Assembly (NCBI RefSeq): GCF_015832195.1
Contig: NC_052046.1
Coordinates: 29,912,911-29,976,910, forward strand
DNA from: Motacilla alba alba
Lineage: Eukaryota; Chordata; Aves; Passeriformes; Motacillidae
DNA length: 64,000 nucleotides
Direction: 5' to 3'
In this document: positions 25,906 through 38,900 of the stretch, piece by piece
Layout: every line of letters begins with the position of its first letter
How positions within the stretch are numbered: position 1 is the first letter of the stretch
The notes under the pieces: generated by a model
Database searches by the model: none
What the model saw: the letters and a program-made list of their open reading frames with translations, nothing else
What the model was told of the DNA's origin: nothing
Made by a program: the position numbers and the translations under genes

Positions 25906-27322
25906 ACTCTGCAGTCAAAATTTCCAGGTAGAAAAAGGAAATGAACATAGGACAACTCACACCAAAATGTCTGACCTAATGAAGGAGCAAAGGTGGCCAG
26001 CAGGAAATCAACTCAGATGTGCCTACCACCACGCAGTGTTATGATACTGAAATTAGACACATTTCTGCCAGGTCAGTCAACTATAGGTCCTCTGTTTTAT
26101 TTGACTGAGCTCAGGGCTGAACTTACGGATAGTATACAACATAGTGATATTTCCCAGTTACTCCTAAAACCATGCTTTAAAAAAATGAGTAGTAAATGCA
26201 TTTTGTAGTAAATGAGGCATTTTATTCACTTGTTGGTCTATAAAAATGTGGGTAACTCATGCTTAGCTCTTCACTAAAAGAAGTAGTAATAATTTATAAG
26301 AAGGTTATATATTATTTATAAATATACTTACAGTATAAAATATTAATGTTTTTCCAAGAATTGGGAAAAAACAATCGGACTTCCGCAAAGCATAGTAGAT
26401 TTTTTTAGTCCCTTTTCACACAACACGGACATTTATGCAGCTTTTCCTTTCTTCCATTTCCAAATACATTAACTTCTTCTAGTTTATTATTTTAATTTAC
26501 ATATTTATGCATTATAGCTGTGTCAAGGGGAAATGATGGGGGGGGGTTTGTATATTAACAGGAAGGCGTACCAGTGCTATTTGGTGCACATTGAGAAAAA
26601 TGTTCTGATGTGTACATACTTTCCTGGTATCACAATTGTCGGAAAGTCTCACTGGCTCTGCTGCTGACCACAAAGGCAATAGCACAGTAAAAAGGCTTTA
26701 GGTTGACTACATGAATCTTTTGCACAATATTTCACCTGCAAAAATCCACAATACCTGACACTGGGAAACACTAGGCAGTCTAATCTACGCTGCAAAAATC
26801 CATACTTACTGAAGTACTCAAAATGCAAGTTATTGGTTTAAAAATCGGTATAGTGATGAGCCTCAGGTCTTTGGTACTTTCTTCTTTTTGTATGAATCAT
26901 TATACTGAGTCAAAACAATTACTTATTTTTCTGTATTCTAGCAATGAAGTCATGAGAGGCTACCTGTACTTTTGGATTTATAGCAGAAATATAAAGAATT
27001 TAGTATGAGAATTGAAGAGCTTATTAAATAGTAATATGCCAGCTAGTACAAGATGTTTCCCACATACATGCTATTGGATACAAACTGAATATATTTTTTT
27101 TTTAATCAGAGAGAAAAAAATCTCCTGTCTAACAGATGATTTTTAATAACACAGAATAAAAATGCAGAGACCACTCTAAAGTTGCAAGACCTTTGATTTT
27201 GCAACTAGATATTTTTCATCTTGAACTGTTATTTAACTAAGTCATAAAAATCACAGTAATAACACATTAGTCAGCATTCACAGCCAATTTCAAGTCCACA
27301 GACATACTGCTAGATAAGAAGC

Positions 27323-27347
27323 TTCCTTCTTCCAAAAGAAGAAGGAA
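27323..27347. repeat. Perfect 10-bp inverted repeat
   Basis: TTCCTTCTTC and GAAGAAGGAA are separated by CAAAA. It would form a small hairpin. No known RNA family was recognised. Confidence 0.9.
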
Positions 27348-30300
27348 AAAAAGTTTTTTGAAACCAAAGCTCATCCTAGAAATGCTTTAGAAAGTGAAAT
27401 AATTAAATTTAAAATTAATCCTCCATGTAATTATCACATGACCATAATTTTTCAGATATTTAAAAATAATTCACCCAAACTTAAAATGTTTCTCTACAAA
27501 GGATATTAAATAAAAAGCTGATTAACATGTCATTTAGTGCCTTCTAGGAAACAGAAAAAAGTCCTCAGATATGTAAAAATGAATTGTACTTTCTTCTGTG
27601 TTTGGATGACAACAAAAGTGATAGTCCTTCCTGATAATAATGCATTGCCCTGTACCTAAAAAGGTGTTTTGCAGTTTCAGATTGTGCAATATTTCAGTGT
27701 AGTGCATTAATGCTACTCCCTTTCCAGTTAATAAAATGTGAAACACATTTTTTAAGGTTGTATACTTTTAGAGTACTTATTAGCGAAAGCAACAGTTTTG
27801 TTGAAGATAGCCCCACAGGATGAATGCTATCCTTACGTTTTTTCCCAGACTAGGGCAATTTTTTTGGTAAATTCCACAAAAACACATGAAAACTTCTTCT
27901 GTGTTGATTTATTGGACTGCCCATTATAGTGCTTGGCATATAGTTCCCATCTAGTGGATATGTGCTAGGAAGCAGTAGTTCCAGTACTGTAGTCCAGTTT
28001 TATGTCAGCGAGGTTTCATTTTGGCACTGCCTCCTTTCTGACAATCTCAACTCAAGCAAGAAACTCTTTTTGCAATGGTGCCCTTAACATTGTTACCTCT
28101 GCATTTAGCATCTCACCTCATAGCCTGCTGTTGTCTTTCCAAATGAAGTGTCTGAAACCAAAGGCTCCCTGTGGATCTGTCAGGCACTGCCAGCTCTTTT
28201 TTTGCAGACTATTGTTTACTGTGCATGCACAAGCTGAAATAGAGAGCTCTTACAAAGAATTTCTCATTCTTTTATTTCTGAGGTGATTTAGAAGGAAACA
28301 GATTTTAATTAGCAGTTAAAGATAGGTCTATCAGCTACCTTTTTCTCAAAGTCCGAGGTTCTTGCTCGCATCACATGACAACCTTCTCCAAATTTCCCAG
28401 TGTTACATTAAGGCAAAGCACAGTCAGTTCTCAATTTCATATCGTCATAGTTGTAAATGCGGTGTTAGTACAGTCAGTCAGTGTCTTCAGACACACTGAA
28501 ATTTTTCTGCAGACCCTCTGCAATAATTTCCAAATTCCTAATATTTAGCAGCAGGAAAGCATCCAGGAATTTTTAGTATCGGGATATCTAAAAGTTTAAT
28601 TCAAATATACTCTGCATTTTGGCTGAGAGCTGTTGAGCTGCAGACATCTTGGTATAAGTAGCTACATTTTTATTCTGAAATTAATATAATGGCATAACTA
28701 ATTTAAATATTCTTTGGAACATCATAGAAAGCTGAGAATTCTGTGGTACTCAAGCAGGCATGACCTTTTGTTATTTCACCATGTCTATTGACTTTCTTTC
28801 ATGCAGTGGATACCATTACTGATCAGAAATTAATTATCATAAATCTGTGGAAGTTCATAACATTAGGGTTAAGACAGCTATAGCCAAGAGAACTTTCCTG
28901 AAAGCCATAAGTTGTTATACTTTGAAGAAATATCAACAAAGTTTTATTAACTGATTTTAAATATTATTTCTAATTCTAGAAATTAACTGGAATAATTTGC
29001 CACCAAAATAAACAGTAGATTTTTCCAAACCAAAATTATTTATGGAGAACAATTAAATTTAAAATAAAAATCATCTATTTGCTGAAACCAGAGAGAATTT
29101 CCTAAATGAAAATGAGATATAGAACTCAAGTTTGTGTTTAAATATTATTTTCGGTCTCACAAAGAAATGTGCCAGAATGATAAAAGAGTTTCAGTTCAGT
29201 CTGAAACTCAATTGTATATGATAAACCAAGGTTCACATGGCTTTAGGGCATTTTTAAACTTAAAGCCACAAAGTTTCATTGAAGTCTGAATTGGAGAAAA
29301 GTTCTTTTAATTTACTAGCCTCAAATTAGAGGATTGTTTCCATGCTGAATGTATTTCTAAAGAACCAGAGTACAAAAAAATTGTCATCTGATTAACTAGA
29401 ATGAAACACAACTGGAACACTTGCAGAGACCTTGTATATACTAGACAACTCTTGTGACTGTAAAGGCCTAAATTTAAAAAAAAATGTTTAAAAAATTTAT
29501 AAGGAAAATCAAAGGTTGCAGGAGAAATTTTAGACGTGTTTTCAAATGGCCCAACAAGGCAAAAATAGTTCAGCTATTTAGACTAACCATAATTATTTAT
29601 ATTATGAGAATTATTTGTCTGGTAGAAAACACTGGGAATAAACAGACTTCCAGCAGAAGGACAGAACCTGACTCAGGAACATTTTGAGATACACAACACA
29701 GTGCAATTATGATGATTGATGAGCATCAGAGCATCATTTCAATACAAAAAGTTTTCCCTTTTAATCTCACAAGAAGGCTGTAAATACTTCACTCCTCTGA
29801 TAACCAAGAATCTTCTGAATGCCATCTAAAACTGTTAATTTCTAATGTGCTGTATGTCATGGCGGTGTTCAGTCATGGTGTCTTTTCCCCTTAATATGCT
29901 AAGGAAGATGAGTCAAACTTATTGAATCTTGTCTCATAAGATGACATCTGTATTCCTCATACACTCCTTTTGGCTTTTCCCCCCATTCATTCCAATTTGT
30001 TCTTTCTGAACAAGCCTGAGCACTAGTACAGATAGTTTTTTGGATGGAATTCCCTGAGTGGCTTGCAGAGTGGCACTGAATTGCCCATTTCCTCCTGAAA
30101 ATGTTTTGCTGTATGTATTCCAGGATCATAACTTTTCCTAGTAGTCTTGCTGTACCAAAGACAGCTCTCTTTTCATCAGCTTTTCTAGTATTTCCTCCTA
30201 ATGAGTTCCCAGTTTACAGAAGGATTTATTAAACACCACATAAATGGCTTTGCATCTCAAATTGTGAACTTTCTCCATTTCTATTAATCCGCAATGTCAT

Positions 30301-31334
30301 CCAGACTCAGTTTGTCACATTACTAAGAATATTTCTTAATATTATCTTATTAGCAGGTGTATAGATTGGGTGGAACAGCAATTCAGGGATGTCTTTAATA
30401 TTATTAGAAAAATTAACTCTTGATCTCTGTGCAAATCATTCTCTTAACCCCCTTATTATACTCCGTCCTTCATATGCTCTTTCATTACCTTACATTTTAT
30501 AATTCTACCTGTAGTTTTCTTAACATAAAGAAGCACCACACATTTTACTTAAGTTATATGATAAAAAAGCCATGGACAAACAGTAGAGACAAACATTACA
30601 AGGCATGCTGAGAATCACTTCAGGAAACATAACATTTCCCTCCAAATGGTTCAAGAAATGCCTAGAATATTTTCCTGTTATATATACAGATTAGGGTTTT
30701 TTTTCATTTTTTCTTAAAGACAGTAATTCAAGTCCTTAAAATTATTGAAAATCATTTGATCTGTGAATATTTCTAGAGGGCCTAATCAGATTTAATGCTC
30801 CAGCCTCACAGGCTTATCTTTGCTTTGGAGAATTGTACCCTCTGTAAATGAAAACTACATCAGACATATTAACAGTTGTAACAGGGCTTTGTGCAACTTT
30901 TTTTCAAACCCAGCTATTAATAGTGAAGGACATTCTTTTTATTTTTGTTTTTCCAGTGAAATGTCAGAATTTTGTGCAGAACGAATATAGGTTTTCTTTA
31001 AAAAAGCTACTTGAAAAGGAAAAGAAACTTCTGTCAGGAAAAAATGCTAATAGAAAATGTTCAACTTCTGTTGCCTGAGTCCTTTTGAATGTCCCAAGCT
31101 GGTCAATAAGTGACTACCATAAAAGCTTTTTCAGCTACGTTAACAGCAGCCTGGCATAAAATTGCCTTTCTCTAAATCCACACAACTTTCCTGGCAGTCT
31201 GTGTTATAACTTTTGCAGAGGACTCCCAAGTAATTTCACCAAAAGTGCATAAAATGAAGATGCCTCTCCTTTGGTTAAGCATTAGTTCAGCTCTCTTTGG
31301 AGCAATGGACCTGGTGTGGGGTCTGCAAATCAAG

Positions 31335-31460
31335 GAATATGCTGAAAATTGGAGGGAATTCAGAGAAAAACCATGAGACTGACTAGAGTTGAAAAACAAG
31401 TATAGAACTGTATTGCAAGAGAATGTGTTTAGTTTGTTGAAGAGAAGGTTAAAGGGCTGC
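31335..31460 (+). mobile_element. Old CR1 LINE fragment
   Basis: The run from TGAAAATTGGAGGGAATTCA through GAGACTGACTAGAGTTGAAA to GTTTGTTGAAGAGAAGGTTA follows the CR1 segment that usually reads about 'ggagaagagaaggct'. It is heavily diverged and its ends are approximate. Confidence 0.45.
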
Positions 31461-31828
31461 CCAGCTGCAACCCCACACAGCAGGAAAAATATCATAGAGG
31501 TAATTTTGAAACAGCAAGCAAAACTGTTGGAAGACCCAATGATGGGAAACTGATATCATGCAAAAGGTAGACTACAAGCAAGATTCCAGTCTTGATTATG
31601 AACATGTGAGGAAGACATGCAGTAGTTTCTTTATGATTTCAAAACAAGATATGATCTTTTTGAAAAAAAAAATCATGGTCTATTTAAACATAACTATTGT
31701 ACTTGAAAAAGAAGATAATTCCAGAATATACTGGTTTATGCAGTAGAACTGAGGAGATGGCTACACTGCTCCCAAAATACCTGATTTACTGAATGCATTT
31801 TCTCTGACATTACAATGTACAGTCATAA

Positions 31829-32224
<396 letters not shown>

Positions 32225-32398
32225 TAAGTCATTTCATGACATATGTTCTTTCTCTATCAACAGGTTGAATTCAGTGGTAAAGCAGAGCACAGGAAATTAT
32301 TACAATATTGTACAGGAGCAACACCTACCTCACATGGCCATATCCATCTTTGATATGGGTGAAATATTGAAGGTACTCAGAACATAACAAAATAAGCC

Positions 32399-32555
32399 TT
32401 CAAACAAGCCTCATCTCTGAGTCTGCTCTGCTTCAGGCTGGAGAGTCCCAGCTCCCTCAACCCTTCTTCATGTATGAAGTTATCAAGTCCCTTTATCATC
32501 TTAGTGGCCCTGCTCTGACAGGGACAGCTACTCCAGCCCTGGAGAAAATTACTCT
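32399..32555 (-). mobile_element. CR1 LINE fragment
   Basis: CTTCAGGCTGGAGAGTCCCA, GCTCCCTCAACCCTTCTTCA and CCTTTATCATCTTAGTGGCC follow the antisense CR1 body, which commonly reads about 'aggctgaacagccccagctccctcagcc'. Sequence to about 32890 is richer in G+C and may be another repeat that I cannot name. Confidence 0.75.
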
Positions 32556-33339
32556 GTAGTGTGTCACCACCATACGGGAGATTGTTTATGATGGAAAAAA
32601 TTAATCTGAGGACCCCTTCCCTCTTGCAGAAGTTTGGCTGTAGTCTTGGTCTGTTTCTTGGATAGATCTTTCCCAGGCACCAGTTAACAAGGACTTGGCT
32701 CTGCCTCGTAAGGGATCAGTTGCAAATAAGGCTGCAGGCATTCTAGATCAAGAGTAGCAGTATGTCCATTAGAAAATGCTGAAGCTTTCTTGGTCCACAG
32801 CCTTGTGGCTGCTCTAACCTGGTCCTTACCTGACACCCTCAGAGGGTTTCCAGGTGTTCAGCAACGATCATGGACTTTTCCTCTCAGAAGTTCCCAATCA
32901 GAACTCAGCCTGATGCCCAGAATAGAAAATAACAAATAAAGAGAAGATTTAACAATTTAAAAATATAAATCTGTAAACATTGATCTCTAGACCAAGCAGT
33001 ATTATGTGTTTTAGAAGTAAATGTGATCATGAACTCACTCAACCTAAAACTCCTACTGGGAAACAGATAGTTTTTCACAAATTCTTAAATCCATTTTATA
33101 TTCAGGTTCATGCTTAGTACAGCATTGCATCTGTGCCAGGTTTCACTGAATCTTTGAGAAGTGGTTTCTCTGTTTTCAGTGACCTCACTGATAACACTTC
33201 ACATAACTTTACTCAAATATATTTTATCCTTGTATTTGTTATGTACTTCTACCTTGTCTGTGTGCTGATGTCACTATAAAAATACAGGAAGAGACTTAAT
33301 TAATTTATTTGAATATATAAATGGGGCTTTTATGAAAGG

Positions 33340-33645
33340 CTTTTTACAAGGACCTGTGGTGACAGGACAAGGGGCAATAATTTTAAACTGAAAGAGGGTG
33401 GCTCTAGACTGGATATAAGTAAGATATTCTTTACTGTGAATGTATTGAGGCACTGGCACAGGCTGCCCAGAGAAGCTTTGGATGCCCCATCCCTGGAATT
33501 GTTCCTGGCCAGATTGGATGGAGCTCTGAGGAACTTGGTTCAGTGAAATGTGTCCCTGCCTGTGGCAGGAACATTGAAATTGGATGATTCTTAAAGATCC
33601 CCTCCAACCCAGACTATTCTATGATTCTGTGAATTTATGATGCTG
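33340..33645 (+). mobile_element. CR1 LINE fragment with intact 3' octamers
   Basis: It shows the CR1 3' region: CTGTGGTGACAGGACAAGGG, TGGCACAGGCTGCCCAGAGA, GATGCCCCATCCCTGGAATT, GTGTCCCTGCCTGTGGCAGG and CCCCTCCAACCCAGACTATT. It ends in two octamers of the ATTCTRTG type, ATTCTATG at 33616-33623 and ATTCTGTG at 33624-33631. Other copies in this window lack such clean octamers. Truncated at the 5' end. Confidence 0.92.
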
Positions 33646-33833
33646 TGGTTCTACTTTATGATCACAAACTCCTGCCTGTAGAAAAGGCAAGTTATATTAT
33701 CAACAGAGGCAGAATGAGCAGTTTCTTACCTGAGACTCTCATATCTGGCTTTGTGAAAGGTACTATTCTGTCTTACTATGGGCCTTGGTAGTATGGGGGT
33801 CCCATTCCAGATTGTTTCCTGCAATATTATTGT

Positions 33834-33890
33834 CGTGGTTTGAGAGGAAGTGAGTTTTTGGGAGGTGGTGGTGGTCAACCAACAAAATTA
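33834..33890 (+). mobile_element. Possible LTR edge fragment
   Basis: TGTCGTGGTTTGAGAGGAAG, followed by GTTTTTGGGAGG and GGTCAACCAACAAAATTAGT, resembles the start of some avian ERV LTRs that begin TGTCGTGGTTT. It is short, no end is visible and no other LTR signal follows, so this is tentative. Confidence 0.3.
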
Positions 33891-36800
33891 GTTATTTTTT
33901 TCTGTTCACTTTGAACTAAATAGAATGCACAAACTATGAAATTTGCCAAAATAGCTAGTGAAAATTTCTGTGTGTTCATCCTGGATCAGAACACATCAGT
34001 CTGGCATGCAGTGATATTTTTAATAACACTAGAAGTAACACACCAATATCATTACATTCATAAATATTTTTTCCAAATACATTACACTTCAGCTACAGAT
34101 AGGATCTTTTTTCCCCATCTCTAACCTATGTTTGAGTAGTACTTCGTACTATGAGGAGAATACCAAATAATTGCCATGCTAACTGAATTAAGCTAATAAC
34201 TTTTTCTTTTGGATATAATCTAAGTTACACAAAACTGTGTTTATTAAACTTTAAATCAAGGTAATACATCTAAGTTGCATGCAAAGTTTAATTATGCAGT
34301 CACTGTGTAATCAGACTATCAAATCAAAACCCTATTTTAATTCTGGCCACTTGTCAGAAGCAAGGTGTTCTCTGAAACACAGCATATCTTCCAGCTGCTA
34401 TGGACTGGGTACCTGATTTTAATAATTCAACACTTAGATCATTAATGGCAGAAACAAACTCACTTGCACGTTTATATTATTATGCTTATTTTTGCAATCT
34501 TAAATTCTAACTTTCAGCAGCCCAACAAAGATTAATTTTCTACACATAAAAATGTGTGCATGTGTCTCCTAAGCACTGCTGTGAGTTCCGTAAGCTTTCA
34601 AGTTAATTTGCAAGTTTGTTTCCATGGTGAAAATAACTGTGTCTGGAAATGACAGAGCAAAAATACATCTCTCTGCTTGAGTTTTGATCAGTGTTGTGCC
34701 AATCCATCCATTTAAAGAAATCCTTTAGTGTATTGAGCACTTGCCTATCTGCCCAACAGGTCCTTTTGTATTGGGTTTCAAAGAATTGTGTTGTGCCAGC
34801 CTTCCTTCCTTCCTTGTTAATTATTCTCCCTAGAACATTCCACATAGCAGAAAAATTCATGATTTCTTATATTAATGAAGTTGTGGTACAAAGCCAATGC
34901 CCGTGCATCTCTGAAAGGACAGGAAACAAGCTTCAATCTGCTTCAATTTTTTAAGGCCTAATTGTAGGCTTTTCTCATGACAATGCAGACATTTCACTCC
35001 CATAGGACAGTCTTTGAGTAGGAATTTTCACTGTGAGAGCAGCCTCAGTGGAGGAGGCTGCCAGCAACACCCAGAACTGTGCCAGCACTACCTTGCAGGA
35101 GGTGCCACCTGCTGCTGTGCAAGGCACCACGACCACAGCAGAAGGAACGGTGAAGCACACCTTGTAGGAAAGATGTCTTTGGGGGAAAATCAGTTTGGGA
35201 GTCTCATTGTCTCATCTCTCTCACTGAAGTTTCAGGGTGAGGTAAGGGACATGTGCAGTTGTCCACTGAGCTGAATTTTTAGCATTATGAGTGTCAGATA
35301 CACAGAACTAACACGGGGTGGGAGAGTTTAAGTTTATTAGGACTTTAATATCAGAAAATAAATTTTGGTTCCTTGGTCTGAAAAAGTCTGTAACAGAGTT
35401 TTAAGAATTCAATAAGTGGCTACATTTCAGTACAAGTAAATAAAATTCTCAGAAGGGATTTAGTAGAGCTGACTAAATTCCTGGTACCTTTTACATTTTA
35501 ATAACAAACAAGCTATGTTCACAGTATAACTTAAATAAGAAGGCATCTTAAATACAACATTCTCCATATGGTAAATTGGAAGAATTATTTGGCTGCTTTT
35601 CACTATTGGCCTTGATTTAAAGGTCAGATTTTTCAGGCTCTGAAGCACTTATTTTTTCTTTCACTTGAAAATATGATGAACAGCATTGAGGGGTGAGAAC
35701 ATAGGCTCAATCATAAAAATGTTAATTTAAGTATCGACTAAACACTAAGTGAATACCTTCATTGGTAGTAAATCTCCTCCACGTACAGCTGGAGTATTTT
35801 GGATTGTATAATCAACGATAGATGCCTTTTCATTTCATTTCCTTGCATAAAAGCAAAAGCTGAAAAAACAAATGTGAACTTTATAGGAATGTTTTGAAGC
35901 TTTTAATTCTCAGAGATTTTTTTTTTCTTTACTAAATACTGAATTTAAAGTCAGAGAAGCAAAACACTAGGTTAGAATTATGTCACTTAGAAAAATATTT
36001 CCTTACTGACTGAGAAATTGCTTGCAGTATTTGAATGCAGTCTCCAAGTTGAAATTATAGCTCATTAACTATTCTATCAGTTCTACTCCTGCAAGCATGG
36101 GACTCTTAAGAGTTCAATTTAATGCCATAAAAATGTACTTCTTGCCTAATGTTCATAAGGAAATATCAAACATTCTCTGTGCTTTAAATGAGCATCCTCA
36201 TGTGAGAATCAATAAAGATTGCCTTTGGGCTGATCTTTCTCTGGATCCACTGTGGCATAGGTTTTAGGATACAAATCTGAAGAATATTATTTAAATCCCT
36301 TTTTGCTAATAGGCAAAATACACGAATTTTTCACTTTGAGCAAAAGGGATCATAATGTATGATATGGTTCTTCAGTATTCCCCATGGTCTCTACCATATC
36401 ACCGGGAATCATGGAGCAAATCATGTCTGAATTGATTTGTAAAATTATTTTCACACTGCATATTTTATAACATTACTTTTCTCTTGTAACAAAGTACTTT
36501 GCAAATCAAAACTGGGACACAAGAAGGTTAATAAATATGAGCAGAGCCTACAGTCATGTTTCTTACATAAGAAGAGATTGTCTAGAGTGCAAATCATAAT
36601 TAAAACAAAAAATCCCCTAAGCTTCCTAAAAAGAAGGCAGGGAATAGTTTTCATATCCCACTGATATTTTATGGATATATTTACCTTTTCTTGGGAAAAA
36701 ATACTTCAAAAATGAAAAGTTAGAAACAGATTATGTGCAATTCATTAAGTGCAGTGTATTATTTAAAGACATTTCAAAGTATTTTGAGAACAATACATTT

Positions 36801-37230
36801 TAAAAAATCTATTATGGAGTTGCATTTTGCAAGTGGGCTAGTGTATAATCTTTTTAACTCTCTAGTACATTGTATGATTCCAGTACTAAAAATCTTTGAA
36901 GAAAAAGAAAGTTAAACAAGTTATGTGGTGGGCTACATGCCAGATCTTTCTCCAATGATCACTGCAAAATCATATGCCATGAGTTTGCAAGATTAAGTGA
37001 AATGTCTCTTATCTCCTCAAGTACTAAGCATAGCTTAAAAAAATATTCTTTCTGAGGAGAGAGTAGGCCAAAATGTTGACATCTGTCTTTTGCATCAACC
37101 AAAGCAATGAAGAAAGTTTTGCTTTACTGTTTAATCATCCAGTATATCTTGGACAGAAACAGAGTATTGCCTTTTTTTCACTTTGTCAGTTCAGGTTTTC
37201 GAAGTGGCCTCTCCTGACTGATCCTAAACA

Positions 37231-37778
37231 GTGAATCATAGTAACATAGAAAAGTTTCGATTGGAAGGCTTCTTTAGAAGTCATCAAATCTGACTCCCCT
37301 GCCCTGGTCAAGTTCATTTTCAAGTAGATCAGATTGTTCAGAGCCCTCTCTGACCTGACCCCGAACATTGCCAGGGATAGGGCATCTACCAGCTCTCTGG
37401 GACACCTCTTTCACCATTTTATCATCCATGTTGTAAACATCTTTTTATTTATACCTAATCTAAATCAACACTCTCCTAGTTTTAATAACATTGTTCTTGT
37501 TTTATTACAACAGGCCCTGCTCCTATGTCTGTCCCCATCTTTCTTATGGGCACTCTAAAAGCGCTCAAAGGCTTTAATAATGTTTCCTCAGAGCCTTCTT
37601 TTCTCCAGACTGAACATCCCCAACTCTTTCAGTCTTTCCTCACAGGAGAGGTGCTCCAGTCCTCTGATCAACAGCAAGGCCTCCTCTGGACCTGCTCAAG
37701 CAGGTCCATGTGCTTCCTGTGCTGGGGAGTCCAGAGCTGGATGCAGCACTGCAGTGCATTCTCATCAGAGTAGAGCAG
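37231..37778 (-). mobile_element. CR1 LINE, 3' portion left of the nested LTR
   Basis: It starts GTGAATCATAGTAACATAGA (the reversed 3' end). It continues through the antisense CR1 body with CTTTCCTCACAGGAGAGGTG, CTCCTCTGGACCTGCTCAAG and GTCCAGAGCTGGATGCAGCA. The alignment resumes after the LTR at 38173, showing that one CR1 was split by a later insertion. Several antisense open frames here (such as 37525-37783) are repeat translations, not genes. Confidence 0.92.
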
Positions 37779-38172
37779 TGTAACCATGATATTTTATGAA
37801 AATCCTTTTGTCAGGATTTTCTTCTCCTGAGAAGCTGAGAGGGCCTCAGGAACAAATGTAAACAAATTACTATCTGCTGCTGTGGAATGCAACAGGTGCT
37901 TCCTTGATTGGTCCATGTTCCATGTTTCCACTTAGTGACCAATCAAGGAGGCAGCTGGGTCAGATTCTCCAGGAGTCACAAGCCTTTGTTATTCAGTCCT
38001 TTCTATTACTGTCTCGCTTTCTGATGCATCTTTCTCTCTGTACTTGTAGTATATTTTTAGTGTGGTCTTTTTAATATAATATATATCATAATATAATAAA
38101 CCAGCCTTCTGAAACATGGAGTCAAGATTTCTCAGTCTCTTCACCCAAGTCCTGGCTGCCCTGAAGATCACA
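37779..38172 (+). mobile_element. Solo ERV LTR (394 bp) inserted into CR1
   Basis: The element starts TGTAACCATGATATTTTATG and ends AGATCACA, so it has the canonical TG...CA termini. It is flanked by identical 6-bp copies GAGCAG at 37773-37778 and 38173-38178. A poly(A) signal AATAAA lies at 38095-38100 near AACCAGCCTTCTGAAACATG. It resembles a very common songbird LTR family. A 6-bp duplication is typical of beta-retrovirus-like ERVK integration. No internal region is present, so it is a solo LTR left by recombination. It is sense to TRPM3. Confidence 0.9.
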
Positions 38173-38415
38173 GAGCAGAGGGACAAAATCCTCTTCCTTG
38201 CCATGCTTGCCCACAGGGCTTTGGATGCAGCTCAGGACATGATTGTTTTTCTGGCCTATGAGTGCACACTGTTGGCTCTTGTACAGCCCTTCACACAGCA
38301 GGGCCCCAAGTCCTTCTGCAGAGGGCTGTTTGTGATCTGTTCATCCCTCAGCCTGTGCTGCCCTTGGGGGTTGCCCCAACACAGGTGCAGGCCTTTGCAC
38401 TTGGCCTTGGGGAGT
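38173..38415 (-). mobile_element. CR1 LINE, portion right of the nested LTR
   Basis: It resumes the CR1 antisense body: GGGACAAAATCCTCTTCCTT, GATGCAGCTCAGGACATGAT, CCCCAAGTCCTTCTGCAGAG, GGGGTTGCCCCAACACAGGT and CAGGCCTTTGCACTTGGCCT. Similarity fades after about 38415. It is the same element as 37231-37778. Confidence 0.9.
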
Positions 38416-38429
38416 TGTCAAATACCTCA

Positions 38430-38900
38430 GCCTTTTCTTTGTACGTCATTGTGAGTTTGTAAGCCTTGCTTACCAGATGGGGTAAATGCTTTCTCAGCCT
38501 TCCTTTTCTCCCTTGACATACCTGTAGAAACCCATCCTGTTAGTCTTTCTATCCCTTACCAAGTTCACCTTCCTCTTTGTCTTTGCTTTCCTCACCCCAT
38601 TCTGCATAATTGGGCTGTGTCCCCAAACTCTGCCCAGGCTATCTGTACCTTTTTCACTGATGGTGCATTTACTTGGTTTTTTTTAGTTTAACCAGCCGGT
38701 CCTCCACTCCTCCATGGCGGGATCTTGCCTTCCTTGCTCTATTTCTTTTATTTGGGGCTGGTTCATTCTTGCACTGTATGGAAAGTGTCCTTAGAGATCT
38801 GCCAGCTCTGTTTTGCTCCTTGAGGGTAATTTCCCAGGGCAGCTCTGCAGCTCAGAGCACCACTTCCTAGGGGGTCCTATTGACTAACTCCTTGAGCCCA
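38430..38900 (-). mobile_element. Possible additional retrotransposon-derived segment
   Basis: The stretch is richer in C and T than its surroundings. CCTGTAGAAACCCATCCTGT, CCCAAACTCTGCCCAGGCTA and AACCAGCCGGTCCTCCACTC read like antisense LINE or LTR internal sequence. The family could not be settled. The open frame at 38673-38870 inside it shows no known domain. Confidence 0.35.

Noticed and set aside
37525..38462. Several overlapping open frames on the + strand
   Set aside because: They are antisense CR1 sequence interrupted by the LTR, not a gene.
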